Origin: JBBQWR01 sp038210495
GTDB taxonomy: Bacteria; Planctomycetota; Planctomycetia; Pirellulales; DATAWG01
Assembly (NCBI GenBank): GCA_038210495.1
Contig: JBBQWR010000019.1
Span: 32,477-96,476 of the forward strand
Direction of reading: 5' to 3'
Length of the DNA: 64,000 bases
Part shown: in pieces, positions 17,067 through 25,362 of the stretch
How the letters are laid out: each line of letters starts with the position of its first letter
Numbering within the stretch: position 1 is the first letter of the stretch
Made by a program: the position numbers and the translations under genes
Notes under the pieces: model-generated
Databases searched by the model: none
Told to the model about the DNA's origin: nothing
What the model saw: the letters and a program-made list of their open reading frames with translations, nothing else

Positions 17067-18703
17067 GGGGAGCTTTCGTCAGCAGGGTCGCTTCGGCGTT
17101 TTGCTTGGCGGGCGTTGAACTGGTCGAGTCGGGCCTGAAGACGTTGTTGCGCTTCGGCCAATGCCCGAGCCGGTTCTTCTTCCAGCAGGACGATCTTCTG
17201 CGTCGTGCCGTTCATCTCGGCAACCACTTCAGGCCAGATCGGGCAGCGCGGCACGCCATGCGAATTGGGGCTGGCGGCGAGCTGTTCGAACACGCCGATA
17301 TACGGATTGGGATGGCGGTTCATAAAATTGTCGCTCACGACGCGCAGCGGCGAAATCTTGCAATGCATCATGTTCAGCTTTTCGGTGACATCCTGTCGAT
17401 TCACGTAGGCGATGAATTCGAAAGCCTCGATCTTGTGTCGTGCGCCCCGCGGAATGGTCAAGGCGTCGAAGCCGGTATAGGTGGCGTCGGTCAGTCCAGC
17501 CGTCGCCGACGGAAACGCGGCGGCGCCCCACTCGTAATTGGCCCGCCGCCGTTGGCTTCCCTGCTCGGATTCGGCAGCGATTTTTTGCGACAACTCCGCG
17601 CGCTTTTGCTCGGCGCTAAGCGGGCGAAGCTCGGCGCCGATTTCATCTTCGAAACGCCGCCAGCGTCGGTCGCGATCGGCAATTCCCGCGGCGATCAGCC
17701 CCGGCTCTTCGTCGAGAAATCGCTGCCAGCGGTTCATCGCCGGCGCGAGATCTTCGACAAAGTTCGCGGTCCAGCACCCTTGCTGTTCCATGGCAACGGC
17801 GCCGGTCAGAAACGGATTCTGCGTTGAATTGACTCCGCTTGCTCCACTCTGGAAACGAGCGATGGCGTCAGGCGTGAAGCGAACGGAATAGTCGCGAATC
17901 CACTGGAACGTACTGACGACGCCGGAATCCGTCAGCGTGAATTTCCCATTAGCGTCGTTGAAACAGCTGGCGCCGAACCAGTACGGCATGAAATTGATGA
18001 ACCAACCAGGCTCCATCGCGAGGTAGCCGGCCCGAAGAATCGTGCCGTCGGCATCCCGCTTATCCAGAACCTGGGCGAATCGATCAAAGTCGACCAGCAA
18101 GGTCGGAATACGATCGGGATCGAAACCGGCCGCCCGCAGCGCCGGCGCATTTTCCTGAAGGATTCGCCTGTTGTAATGCAGCGCAACCGAGGCGGGCGTG
18201 CTGGGTAGCGCCCAGAGGCGCCCATCGAAGACACACCCATCCCAGCAGACGGGTTTATAAGATTCTCTCGTAATGCCGTGAGCGGCCAAATCCAAATCGT
18301 CCAACGGCTCCAATGCATCGAGGGCGGCGAATTGCGCGATCTGCTCATCGGTCAGACCGGCCACGTCCGGCGGAACTCCGGCCGCCGTCGCGGCCAAGGT
18401 TCGTTCCTCGATATTGCTAATCGTCAGGCATTTGACGTAAATTTTCTTCTCGCAACCGACGGAACGATTGAAATCGTCGACGATGATCTGCATTTGAGCG
18501 GCTTCGTTGCCGGTCCATTTCTCCCAATAAGTGATCTCGGTAAAGCCCGCGGGGGCCGGTGGGCGTCCAAAGTCTCGCGGCCCAAAGGCCAATAGCGCGC
18601 CGGCTGCGGCTAAGAACAGTCCGACCGAAAGCGTCTTGAGATATCGCAGCAGCGGCAGCCGTTTCAGGCCAGTCGCGGAGCATTCTGGTCGTAGTTTAAG
18701 CAT
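17063..18703 (-). CDS. Extracellular sugar-binding protein of an ABC importer
   Basis: 546 residues. A basic N-terminus and a hydrophobic helix (LSVGLFLAAAGALLAF) provide membrane export or anchoring, with no lipobox cysteine. The mature part follows the family 1 solute-binding pattern: ITYWEKWTGNEAAQMQIIVDDFN, PPDVAGLTDEQIAQFAALDAL, WALPSTPASVALHYNRRIL, GAVAMEQQGCWTANF, IEAFEFIAYVN. It is longer than the usual ~420-450 residues because of an insertion around 340-400 (charged, DRDRRWRRFEDEIG) and a helical tail after 480. It binds a mono- or oligosaccharide in the periplasm and hands it to the two permeases. Ligand unknown. Confidence 0.85.
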   Translation of the reverse strand: MLKLRPECSATGLKRLPLLRYLKTLSVGLFLAAAGALLAFGPRDFGRPPAPAGFTEITYWEKWTGNEAAQMQIIVDDFNRSVGCEKKIYVKCLTISNIEERTLAATAAGVPPDVAGLTDEQIAQFAALDALEPLDDLDLAAHGITRESYKPVCWDGCVFDGRLWALPSTPASVALHYNRRILQENAPALRAAGFDPDRIPTLLVDFDRFAQVLDKRDADGTILRAGYLAMEPGWFINFMPYWFGASCFNDANGKFTLTDSGVVSTFQWIRDYSVRFTPDAIARFQSGASGVNSTQNPFLTGAVAMEQQGCWTANFVEDLAPAMNRWQRFLDEEPGLIAAGIADRDRRWRRFEDEIGAELRPLSAEQKRAELSQKIAAESEQGSQRRRANYEWGAAAFPSATAGLTDATYTGFDALTIPRGARHKIEAFEFIAYVNRQDVTEKLNMMHCKISPLRVVSDNFMNRHPNPYIGVFEQLAASPNSHGVPRCPIWPEVVAEMNGTTQKIVLLEEEPARALAEAQQRLQARLDQFNARQAKRRSDPADESSP

Positions 18704-18757
18704 TGAATTCTTCCGCCATGGCAGCTCTTTGCAGGAACGATGTTCGATTGTGTCGCG

Positions 18758-20137
18758 TCACAAATCCAAGAGCGGCGGTCCGGCGCCGCTGAGGAAAAAA
18801 CTGGAACGATTGTAGTCCGTCGGAAATTCCCCGCGATAGGCCGCTTTCCAGGCCGCGAGAAATTCCGCCGCGCGGCCAACCGCGACGAGCGCCCACACGC
18901 TCCCGCCAAAGCCGGCGCCGAAAGCCGACGCGGCCGCCGCTCCGTTTTCGCGGGCCCATCGCGCCAATCGAATCGTTTGCGGAATTTGGTTTCCTAGCAA
19001 CCGCTCGGCGTTCTGCTGCGAGTCGTCGACGAGCCGCCCAAATATCTCGATCGATTCCGCCTCCAACGCTTGCGCGGCGGCGGGGATGATTCGCTCGTTC
19101 TCGGCCAGGAAATGTTCCAAACGGTCGAGCAGCATCGGCGACGAAAACTCAGGATTGGAGTGATCGACAACGATCTGACGCAACATGTCGGCCGCATCCG
19201 CCGCACTGTGAATTGCATCGGCCAGACTGCGATCTTGCCTTCGCGTGACGCGGCGCCACTGATGCACCAGAGCCGAGACGAGTCGCGAGGCACGGTTGTA
19301 TTTCGCCATTGCGTTTCCAGTTTTTTCCGCGAACACGCCGCTCGAACCGATCGCCAGCACGTGTTCCGCCGGCAGCGGGATAGTTCGCTCGAATCGCGCC
19401 GGGCAGAACGAATACAACTGCAGATGCTTTGGTCGGCAACAACAAATGGCGGTGTGGTCTTCGCTGCCGCCCAAGGTTCCCACTCCGCGGTCGCCGACAA
19501 AGGGGCCGAAGGTTTGGCCGTTCTCGATCGTGGCGAGATAGCCGGCGAGACTTTCCGGATTGGAGAGATGGGCCTGATATTCTTGGCGCTGCGCCAGCGA
19601 GTTCACAGCCGCAAGCGACTTGAAGACGCCGATCATCAAGGCGCTCGAACTGCTCATGCCTGCCGCCGAGGGTAAGTCGCTAAGGAATACGATATCGGCC
19701 CCGCGTAGTGGACCGGAAAAATTCCGAGCGAGGCGGCGAGCTACCGTCATCGGATAATTCGACCAGTGACCCTCAGTTGGCGCGAGATTGGGACTCAACT
19801 CAAAGCTGACCATGACTCCCGATGTATTGTCGACCACCCGGATCGTGTTGTCCTGGCGCGGTTGGGCTACGATGCAAAACCCGCGCTCAACCGTCGCCAG
19901 CAGGCTTCGACCGCCGGCGTAATCGGTATGTTTGCCTAGGATCTCAATCCGCCCGGGGACGAAAAACAAATGCCGGTCGAGCGTTTCGGCGGCTGTGAGT
20001 GTTTGCAGCTTTTCCAAACAACGAGCAAACAACCGTCCCTTGGACAGCGCCTCGACCTGGCTCATCCCCGCCGCCAGCAGACGATCGCCAAGTGCCTCTT
20101 CGCGATCCGCGACGCGCCTCTCAAGGCTCCCGCTCAC
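18758..20137 (-). CDS. Galactokinase-like GHMP sugar kinase
   Basis: 459 residues starting at a GTG that overlaps the upstream stop as GTGA. The sugar-binding motif is GRIEILGKHTDYAGG (62-76), the ATP loop is LPSAAGMSSSSAL, and GVGTLGGSEDHTAI contains the catalytic-aspartate region of galactokinases. The usual GEHTDY reads GKHTDY, so the glutamate that contacts the sugar in classical GalK is lysine (K69). I recall this GKHTDYAGG variant as a subfamily in Planctomycetes and relatives. Expected reaction: ATP-dependent phosphorylation of an imported sugar at C1, supplying the adjacent nucleotidyltransferase or catabolism. It is not named galK because the specificity is doubtful. Confidence 0.82.
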   Translation of the reverse strand: MSGSLERRVADREEALGDRLLAAGMSQVEALSKGRLFARCLEKLQTLTAAETLDRHLFFVPGRIEILGKHTDYAGGRSLLATVERGFCIVAQPRQDNTIRVVDNTSGVMVSFELSPNLAPTEGHWSNYPMTVARRLARNFSGPLRGADIVFLSDLPSAAGMSSSSALMIGVFKSLAAVNSLAQRQEYQAHLSNPESLAGYLATIENGQTFGPFVGDRGVGTLGGSEDHTAICCCRPKHLQLYSFCPARFERTIPLPAEHVLAIGSSGVFAEKTGNAMAKYNRASRLVSALVHQWRRVTRRQDRSLADAIHSAADAADMLRQIVVDHSNPEFSSPMLLDRLEHFLAENERIIPAAAQALEAESIEIFGRLVDDSQQNAERLLGNQIPQTIRLARWARENGAAAASAFGAGFGGSVWALVAVGRAAEFLAAWKAAYRGEFPTDYNRSSFFLSGAGPPLLDL

Positions 20138-20940
20138 AGATCGATCTCCGTTCCGGCCAGTTTGGCGGCGACAGGATCAATATCACCGCGACTCGACAAA
20201 TCCAACACGGGCGATTGACACCGATAGACCGAAAAACGCTCTCTCATTTGGTCGATCGCGTATTGTACTGCGTCGGTAATTTCGAACTCGCCGCGCTCCG
20301 AGGGACCTATCGAACGGCACGCCTCGAAAATCGCCGGCCCGAATCGCCAGCAGTTCATGCTTATTCCCAGCGGTCGCGGCATCGCGCGAAGCGCCGCTTC
20401 GCTCGGCTTCTCGATAATCCGCTTGAGGCATCCCTCGCCGTCGACTTCAATCACTGCGAATTTATTTAATCGCTCGGCGGGAATATTGCTCCCGATCAAC
20501 ATCGCATCGGGATCGAACACTGCCATTGCCGGTCCGGAGGCAGCGGCCAAAGCGGCCAGCGCCTCCGACGGATAGTAGTTGTCTGAATTCAATACAAGAA
20601 AAGGTTGTGTCCCGGCGAATTGCTCAGCCGCCGCGACTGCATCCGCCGTTCCGCGAGGTTCTCCTTGGATGGCGAATTCAATCTGCAAACGCCGCATTGG
20701 CAAAGCGCCATAATAGTCGCGGATCACATTGTGTTCGGGCCCAATCACCAAGCAGACTCGCTCAAAGCCAGCGTTCGCGATCGCCCCGAGCACATAATCG
20801 AGAAAAGGGCGGCCGAACGGGATCATGGCCTTCAGTCCGCGATTGGCCACGGCAGCCTGCGAATCAGCCAGTTTCACGGTTGGATCCGCTTCGCGCATTC
20901 GCGTGCCCAAGCCGCGCGCCAAGACCACGGCCAGATTCAT
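20134..20940 (-). CDS. Sugar-1-phosphate nucleotidyltransferase
   Basis: 268 residues of the NTP_transferase (RmlA/GlmU-N) family. The N-terminus MNLAVVLARGLGTRM carries the nucleotide-binding G-x-GTRM loop, with R in place of the common A/G of AAG. K-A-M-I-P-F-G-R-P, IQGEPRGTADAV, LVLNSDNYYP (metal-binding D) and IIEKPSE are in the expected order. The enzyme should couple a sugar 1-phosphate to NTP. As first gene of the operon and overlapping the GHMP kinase, it suggests a kinase/nucleotidyltransferase salvage route making an NDP-sugar from an imported sugar. Confidence 0.82.
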   Translation of the reverse strand: MNLAVVLARGLGTRMREADPTVKLADSQAAVANRGLKAMIPFGRPFLDYVLGAIANAGFERVCLVIGPEHNVIRDYYGALPMRRLQIEFAIQGEPRGTADAVAAAEQFAGTQPFLVLNSDNYYPSEALAALAAASGPAMAVFDPDAMLIGSNIPAERLNKFAVIEVDGEGCLKRIIEKPSEAALRAMPRPLGISMNCWRFGPAIFEACRSIGPSERGEFEITDAVQYAIDQMRERFSVYRCQSPVLDLSSRGDIDPVAAKLAGTEIDL

Positions 20941-21134
20941 CCGGATCCCCGCCGAAATGCCCCCGAGTTAGATTGACCCATCTTAAAAGCGTTAATAAAC
21001 CGGTGCAATATCCGGACCCACGCGATTAAGGCGCTTCGCCACGCTTAAGAATATTGGCGAGTCAAGGTTCCCCCCAGACTGCTGCTGGCGGTAGACGAAC
21101 GACCGTTTCCTATTGTCGCGCAAACTCACACGAC

Positions 21135-24100
21135 TTACTCGACCACAAACTCGCCGTTCATCACCATCCAGTGGCCGGGAAACGTGCAAAGGTACGGATA
21201 ACGACCCTTTGCTTGCGGCGCCCGGAAGTAGATCGTCGACGTCTGCCCGGCCGCCGTGATGTCGGTATAGTAAAGCACGTCTTCGCTTTTGGGCACGTAT
21301 TGGTGGAGAACTGCTTCGGGATCGGCGACCAATTTATTCGTCAGATCGCCGACACGTGCTAGCGCACCCTTTTCGACCAACACCCAGTTATGCGGGACGA
21401 CATCCGGATTGTGAAACGTGAGCTTCACGTTCTCGTTCGCTTTCACGCGAAGGGTACGGGTCGAATAGGTCAGATTGTTGCCGGCTGAAAGGCCGATAGC
21501 CACGGCGCCGGGCAGCGGCTTCTGCCAGGGGTTCGGATTCGATTTGCCCAGCCGCGCCAAGTCGACCGCCAGCGGATGGGCAGCGATAATCTTGCGCGTC
21601 GGTCGATAACCCGAAAATTGGGTGAAAGGCTTATCGAGTCGATGGACTGTGACAAAGAGTTCCTGCGGCCGGCCGTCGTCAACCTGCAAGAGCAAATGCA
21701 ATTGATTTACGGGCTGCAACGCGGGCATCTCCACAAAAACGGTCGCGGCGTCAATTCGATGAACGCCGTCAATCGCCAGCGACTCGTGACCGACCGCGCC
21801 TGCGTGGCAGGGCGCGAGTTCAGGAGAGCCATATCCGGGGCTGTAGCGATAGTTCCACGCCTGGGCAAAATGATTGGCCAAGTTGGCGATCGCTTTCTCG
21901 TCGATCGGCTGGGTGAATGAGATCAGCAGCCCATTCTCATGCACATGAAACGACCGGGGCAGTTGCACGCGATCGCCCGTGTATCGCACGCGCTGAAAAC
22001 ACCCGTCGTCTGGAGTGTAGGTTCCCCAACCGCCCATTCCCGACGCATACAGTTGGCCGTCGTTGGGGTTGAACCGTCCGCGATGGACGCCCGACCGGAA
22101 ATCGCCGATCAGTGGTATGACCGCCCCTTGCGACTGACCGTCGACTTCGTCTCGCAGCACGAGAAAATGGCTTCCCTGGCCGTATGAAAAATGAATCAAC
22201 TGGCCTTTGAGGGGTCCCCAGCGATCGTCGGGAACTGACACTTGTCCGCCGCTGCTGTTATCCAGGCCGCGCGGTAAATAGGCCAGCGGAAGCGAGGGTA
22301 GCTTGCGGCCAAGCGGGCCGCCGTAGCCGAAATGCGGCGGCGCGGGTGGATTTGATCCGATCGTGATAGTATCCGCCGGGCCCGACGCTGTTGCGAGCGA
22401 ATCGGGTTTCACTAGACAGATCATCGATGCTGGCGTCCAGTCTCCTTCGCTGCAAGGAAGCGTCACGGCGCCGTCCGGGCAGAGCGCGACGCCATCGGGA
22501 TTGCGAAACCCGGTGGCCAGCACGTCGAGCTTCTGGCCATCGGCGGAAATGCGAAGCAAACCCTGCTTTCCCGAGGCCGAATAAAATCGCCCCTGCCCGT
22601 CGCGGGCCAAGCCACAGATAAAGTCGTGTCCCGCCGCGGAGGTGACAAATTGGTTCGAAAAGCATTCATAGAAATCCGCCTCGCCGTCGCCATTTATGTC
22701 GTGCAGGCAAGTAATCTGATCGCGGCCGAGTACATAGATCTTGCCGTCCGCGACGACCAATCCCAGCGGCTGATGCAATCCCGATGCAAACCGGCGCCAT
22801 TGCACGTCCTTGAGACCGCCGTCCAGTCCCGTCACATGCCAAACGTCCCCTTCCATCGTGCAGAGCAGGGCGGACCCGTCGGGGAGAAAATCGTGGTCGC
22901 CGAAAAACATCGGCGCTTTCCAAGGATTGTCAAAAGGCGGTCGTATCGTATCAACGGCGTAGGGGCGACCCGCGCCAAGCTCCGCGGCCGTTCTGAGCTG
23001 CTGCGGCCATTGCGAAGGACCACCGCGCACGATGTCGCGCAGCGGATGTTCGGCGAGCGGAGCGACGATCCGTTCGAAATGTCCATCCTTAACCCAAGGC
23101 GCGTCGAGAAATTCGGCGTCGCCGATCCGATAAGCGAAGGCGACCCGCAAACCCGATCGATAAAATCCGTGATACACAAACGGCTTTTCCGGGGGCCTGC
23201 CCGCCGGTCGCGGCAAGGGTTCGCCGACGGGACGCAAACCATCCAGAAACCCGTGCCGCACGGGCGATAGCGAAAGGAAACCACCGCGCCACAGCGCGTC
23301 GTAGGAAAGTGTCTCGGGATTGAAACAGGCCGCGAGTTCGCCATGTTCGCCCAACCGAACGCAGACCGCTTTGGGCACGACGCCATCGGGGCCGTGGAAC
23401 ACGCCGGAGAGCACGGTTCCTAAATCTGTCTCGCCCCACCGATTGTCTTTCCAGGTTGCTTCGGTTTGATTACCCCAATGTCCGAATTTTCCGCCGTCCA
23501 ATTCGGGACAGGCGGGCAGCAAATGCGGTCGGAATTTCTGGCCGCGGAAAAACAAGGCCTCCTTGCGATAAAAATCGTAAACGCGATCGCGATTGACGCG
23601 CTCGTCCGAAAGCGGCCAATCGGTGGGAACAAGCGGCGAGCGGTCGTAAACGAATTCGGCGGGCATGGTCTCCGGCCGAACCTGGGCCGCCAAACCGTCC
23701 ATACGGCCAAGCTCCATGAGTAATCGCGCGAGATCGCTTCGCTGAGCCGGCGTCATGAGGGCGGCGACGCCGTCCGGCATCAAGGTTCCTAACTCGCGAG
23801 CTTCCGCGATATCGGATTTCGCGATGTGCTGGGACTTTTCGGTCGTCGGGTCGAAAAGCTCGATGCCCTCGGCCGTTTCGCCCCGCTTGTAGCCTTGCAA
23901 CGCGCGTCCATCGTCCAGTGAAATTCGCCACGACGAATACTCGGGTTTCACTTGCCGCCGTGGCCAGAGCACTGACTCGACGATTTCCTCGGGCTTCGCG
24001 CGCCGGCCAATATCGCCGAGCGGCGGTCCGATGGCTCCCCCAATTTTGTCGACCCGATGACACGACAGGCACCCGAACTTCATCGAGCAAAACACGTCTA

Positions 24101-25310
24101 ATCCCCGCCGAGCATCGCCGCGAGTCTTGGCCTCGTCGACAATCTGGGCGACCAGTTTGGCGTCGTAGTCGACCGGAAGAGTTGACACGACTGTGGCGCC
24201 ATCGCCGCAATATCCCGACAGTCCGGTCACAATCGGCTCCGGCGTCGAGTCCGTCCGACCCGTGCCCGGCGCGGCTGGGGCGGCTGGCGCGGTCGGCACG
24301 GGCGTGCGCGGCTTTGGACGATCGCCGACCGGTTTGCCGTCGAGTTGTCGCACGAGCCAATCGAGACCGTCGAGATTGTCTTTAAGACGCTGCTCGGCAT
24401 CGTCCTGCGTATGACCGAGAATGCCGATCGGTCCGCGATATCCGCTATCCCGAATCGTCTTGAGTAGGCCCAGATCGAGGTCTCCCTGGCCGAGCGGCAA
24501 AATTTGTTGGCCGCGCTTGGCGCCGTCGCGGACCATGCCGTTGAGATTGATCGCGTAGAGATGCGGCAGCATCTCCTTCAGCACTTTTGCGAATCGATCG
24601 AGATGATCGTGACCATGATGAAAATTGTAGACCATGCCGACATTGGGCATCTTTAGCTCTTCGAGGATCGCGAGTTGATTCTCGGGCTCGCCGAACCAGC
24701 CTTCGTGATTGTATAGGCCAACGCGGCAACCGATCGCCGCGGCCGCTTCGGCGATCGGACGAATCCGCGCGGCCTCAGTCTTAATCCGCGCTCGGCGCTG
24801 ATCCTCGTTCTTTGTCGCTTCGCCGCCGCCGGTGATCCATAGCTGCGTTTGGATCTTCCGCTTTTTAAGAATCGCGAGAATTCCCCGGGCTTCATCATTC
24901 AATTCGCCGGGAAACCACCAGGCGGTCAATGCGATCCCATGTTGCTGGAGTGCATTCAACTCGGCGTCGAACGTCGGGATATGCTCGGCGCGATAGTCGT
25001 AAGCAAACTTGGTGAACCCCAGCCGATTCAACATCTGGGCTCGTTCCTCGGGTCCTCTCTTCTTCGCGTCGAACGGCACAATGCACCATGCCACTAAATT
25101 TTCACGCGCAAAGAGCTTGTCTGCCGTCAGAGGGGCGGCCGTCTGAGAAGGCGGCTGGTCTCCCTGCGGCGCGACTGCGGCGAAGCACAAAACGGCGACC
25201 GAGATAGCGACGGCCCAGACAACGACGCGCCGCAAGATCGGCGCTCGGACGGTTGCCGCAACCACGGCTGCCACAATCGCGACCGCCGCCATCTTGATTT
25301 TGGACAGCAT
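21135..25310 (-). CDS. Sugar isomerase-like / cytochrome c / DUF6797 / cupredoxin fusion
   Basis: About 1391 residues from ATG 25310; an in-frame start at 25385 overlapping the upstream gene is possible. Two hydrophobic N-terminal segments anchor or export it. Residues ~50-330 form a TIM barrel of the sugar phosphate isomerase/epimerase type (GCRVGLYNHEGWFGEPENQ, GMVYNFHHGHDH). A single cytochrome c site lies at CLSCH (414-418). A large middle region with beta-propeller character matches what I know as DUF6797. The C-terminal ~110 residues are an azurin-like cupredoxin with ligands H1307 (PHNW), C1375 and H1380 (CTFPGHW) and a methionine just after. It is probably an exported, membrane-linked electron-transfer enzyme acting on carbohydrates; the substrate is unknown. 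Confidence 0.78.
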   Translation of the reverse strand: MLSKIKMAAVAIVAAVVAATVRAPILRRVVVWAVAISVAVLCFAAVAPQGDQPPSQTAAPLTADKLFARENLVAWCIVPFDAKKRGPEERAQMLNRLGFTKFAYDYRAEHIPTFDAELNALQQHGIALTAWWFPGELNDEARGILAILKKRKIQTQLWITGGGEATKNEDQRRARIKTEAARIRPIAEAAAAIGCRVGLYNHEGWFGEPENQLAILEELKMPNVGMVYNFHHGHDHLDRFAKVLKEMLPHLYAINLNGMVRDGAKRGQQILPLGQGDLDLGLLKTIRDSGYRGPIGILGHTQDDAEQRLKDNLDGLDWLVRQLDGKPVGDRPKPRTPVPTAPAAPAAPGTGRTDSTPEPIVTGLSGYCGDGATVVSTLPVDYDAKLVAQIVDEAKTRGDARRGLDVFCSMKFGCLSCHRVDKIGGAIGPPLGDIGRRAKPEEIVESVLWPRRQVKPEYSSWRISLDDGRALQGYKRGETAEGIELFDPTTEKSQHIAKSDIAEARELGTLMPDGVAALMTPAQRSDLARLLMELGRMDGLAAQVRPETMPAEFVYDRSPLVPTDWPLSDERVNRDRVYDFYRKEALFFRGQKFRPHLLPACPELDGGKFGHWGNQTEATWKDNRWGETDLGTVLSGVFHGPDGVVPKAVCVRLGEHGELAACFNPETLSYDALWRGGFLSLSPVRHGFLDGLRPVGEPLPRPAGRPPEKPFVYHGFYRSGLRVAFAYRIGDAEFLDAPWVKDGHFERIVAPLAEHPLRDIVRGGPSQWPQQLRTAAELGAGRPYAVDTIRPPFDNPWKAPMFFGDHDFLPDGSALLCTMEGDVWHVTGLDGGLKDVQWRRFASGLHQPLGLVVADGKIYVLGRDQITCLHDINGDGEADFYECFSNQFVTSAAGHDFICGLARDGQGRFYSASGKQGLLRISADGQKLDVLATGFRNPDGVALCPDGAVTLPCSEGDWTPASMICLVKPDSLATASGPADTITIGSNPPAPPHFGYGGPLGRKLPSLPLAYLPRGLDNSSGGQVSVPDDRWGPLKGQLIHFSYGQGSHFLVLRDEVDGQSQGAVIPLIGDFRSGVHRGRFNPNDGQLYASGMGGWGTYTPDDGCFQRVRYTGDRVQLPRSFHVHENGLLISFTQPIDEKAIANLANHFAQAWNYRYSPGYGSPELAPCHAGAVGHESLAIDGVHRIDAATVFVEMPALQPVNQLHLLLQVDDGRPQELFVTVHRLDKPFTQFSGYRPTRKIIAAHPLAVDLARLGKSNPNPWQKPLPGAVAIGLSAGNNLTYSTRTLRVKANENVKLTFHNPDVVPHNWVLVEKGALARVGDLTNKLVADPEAVLHQYVPKSEDVLYYTDITAAGQTSTIYFRAPQAKGRYPYLCTFPGHWMVMNGEFVVE

Positions 25311-25362
25311 AATTAGTTGGCAAGCTTCGACTGTGCCAAGTGGACGCGATTTGTCTGCTAAA

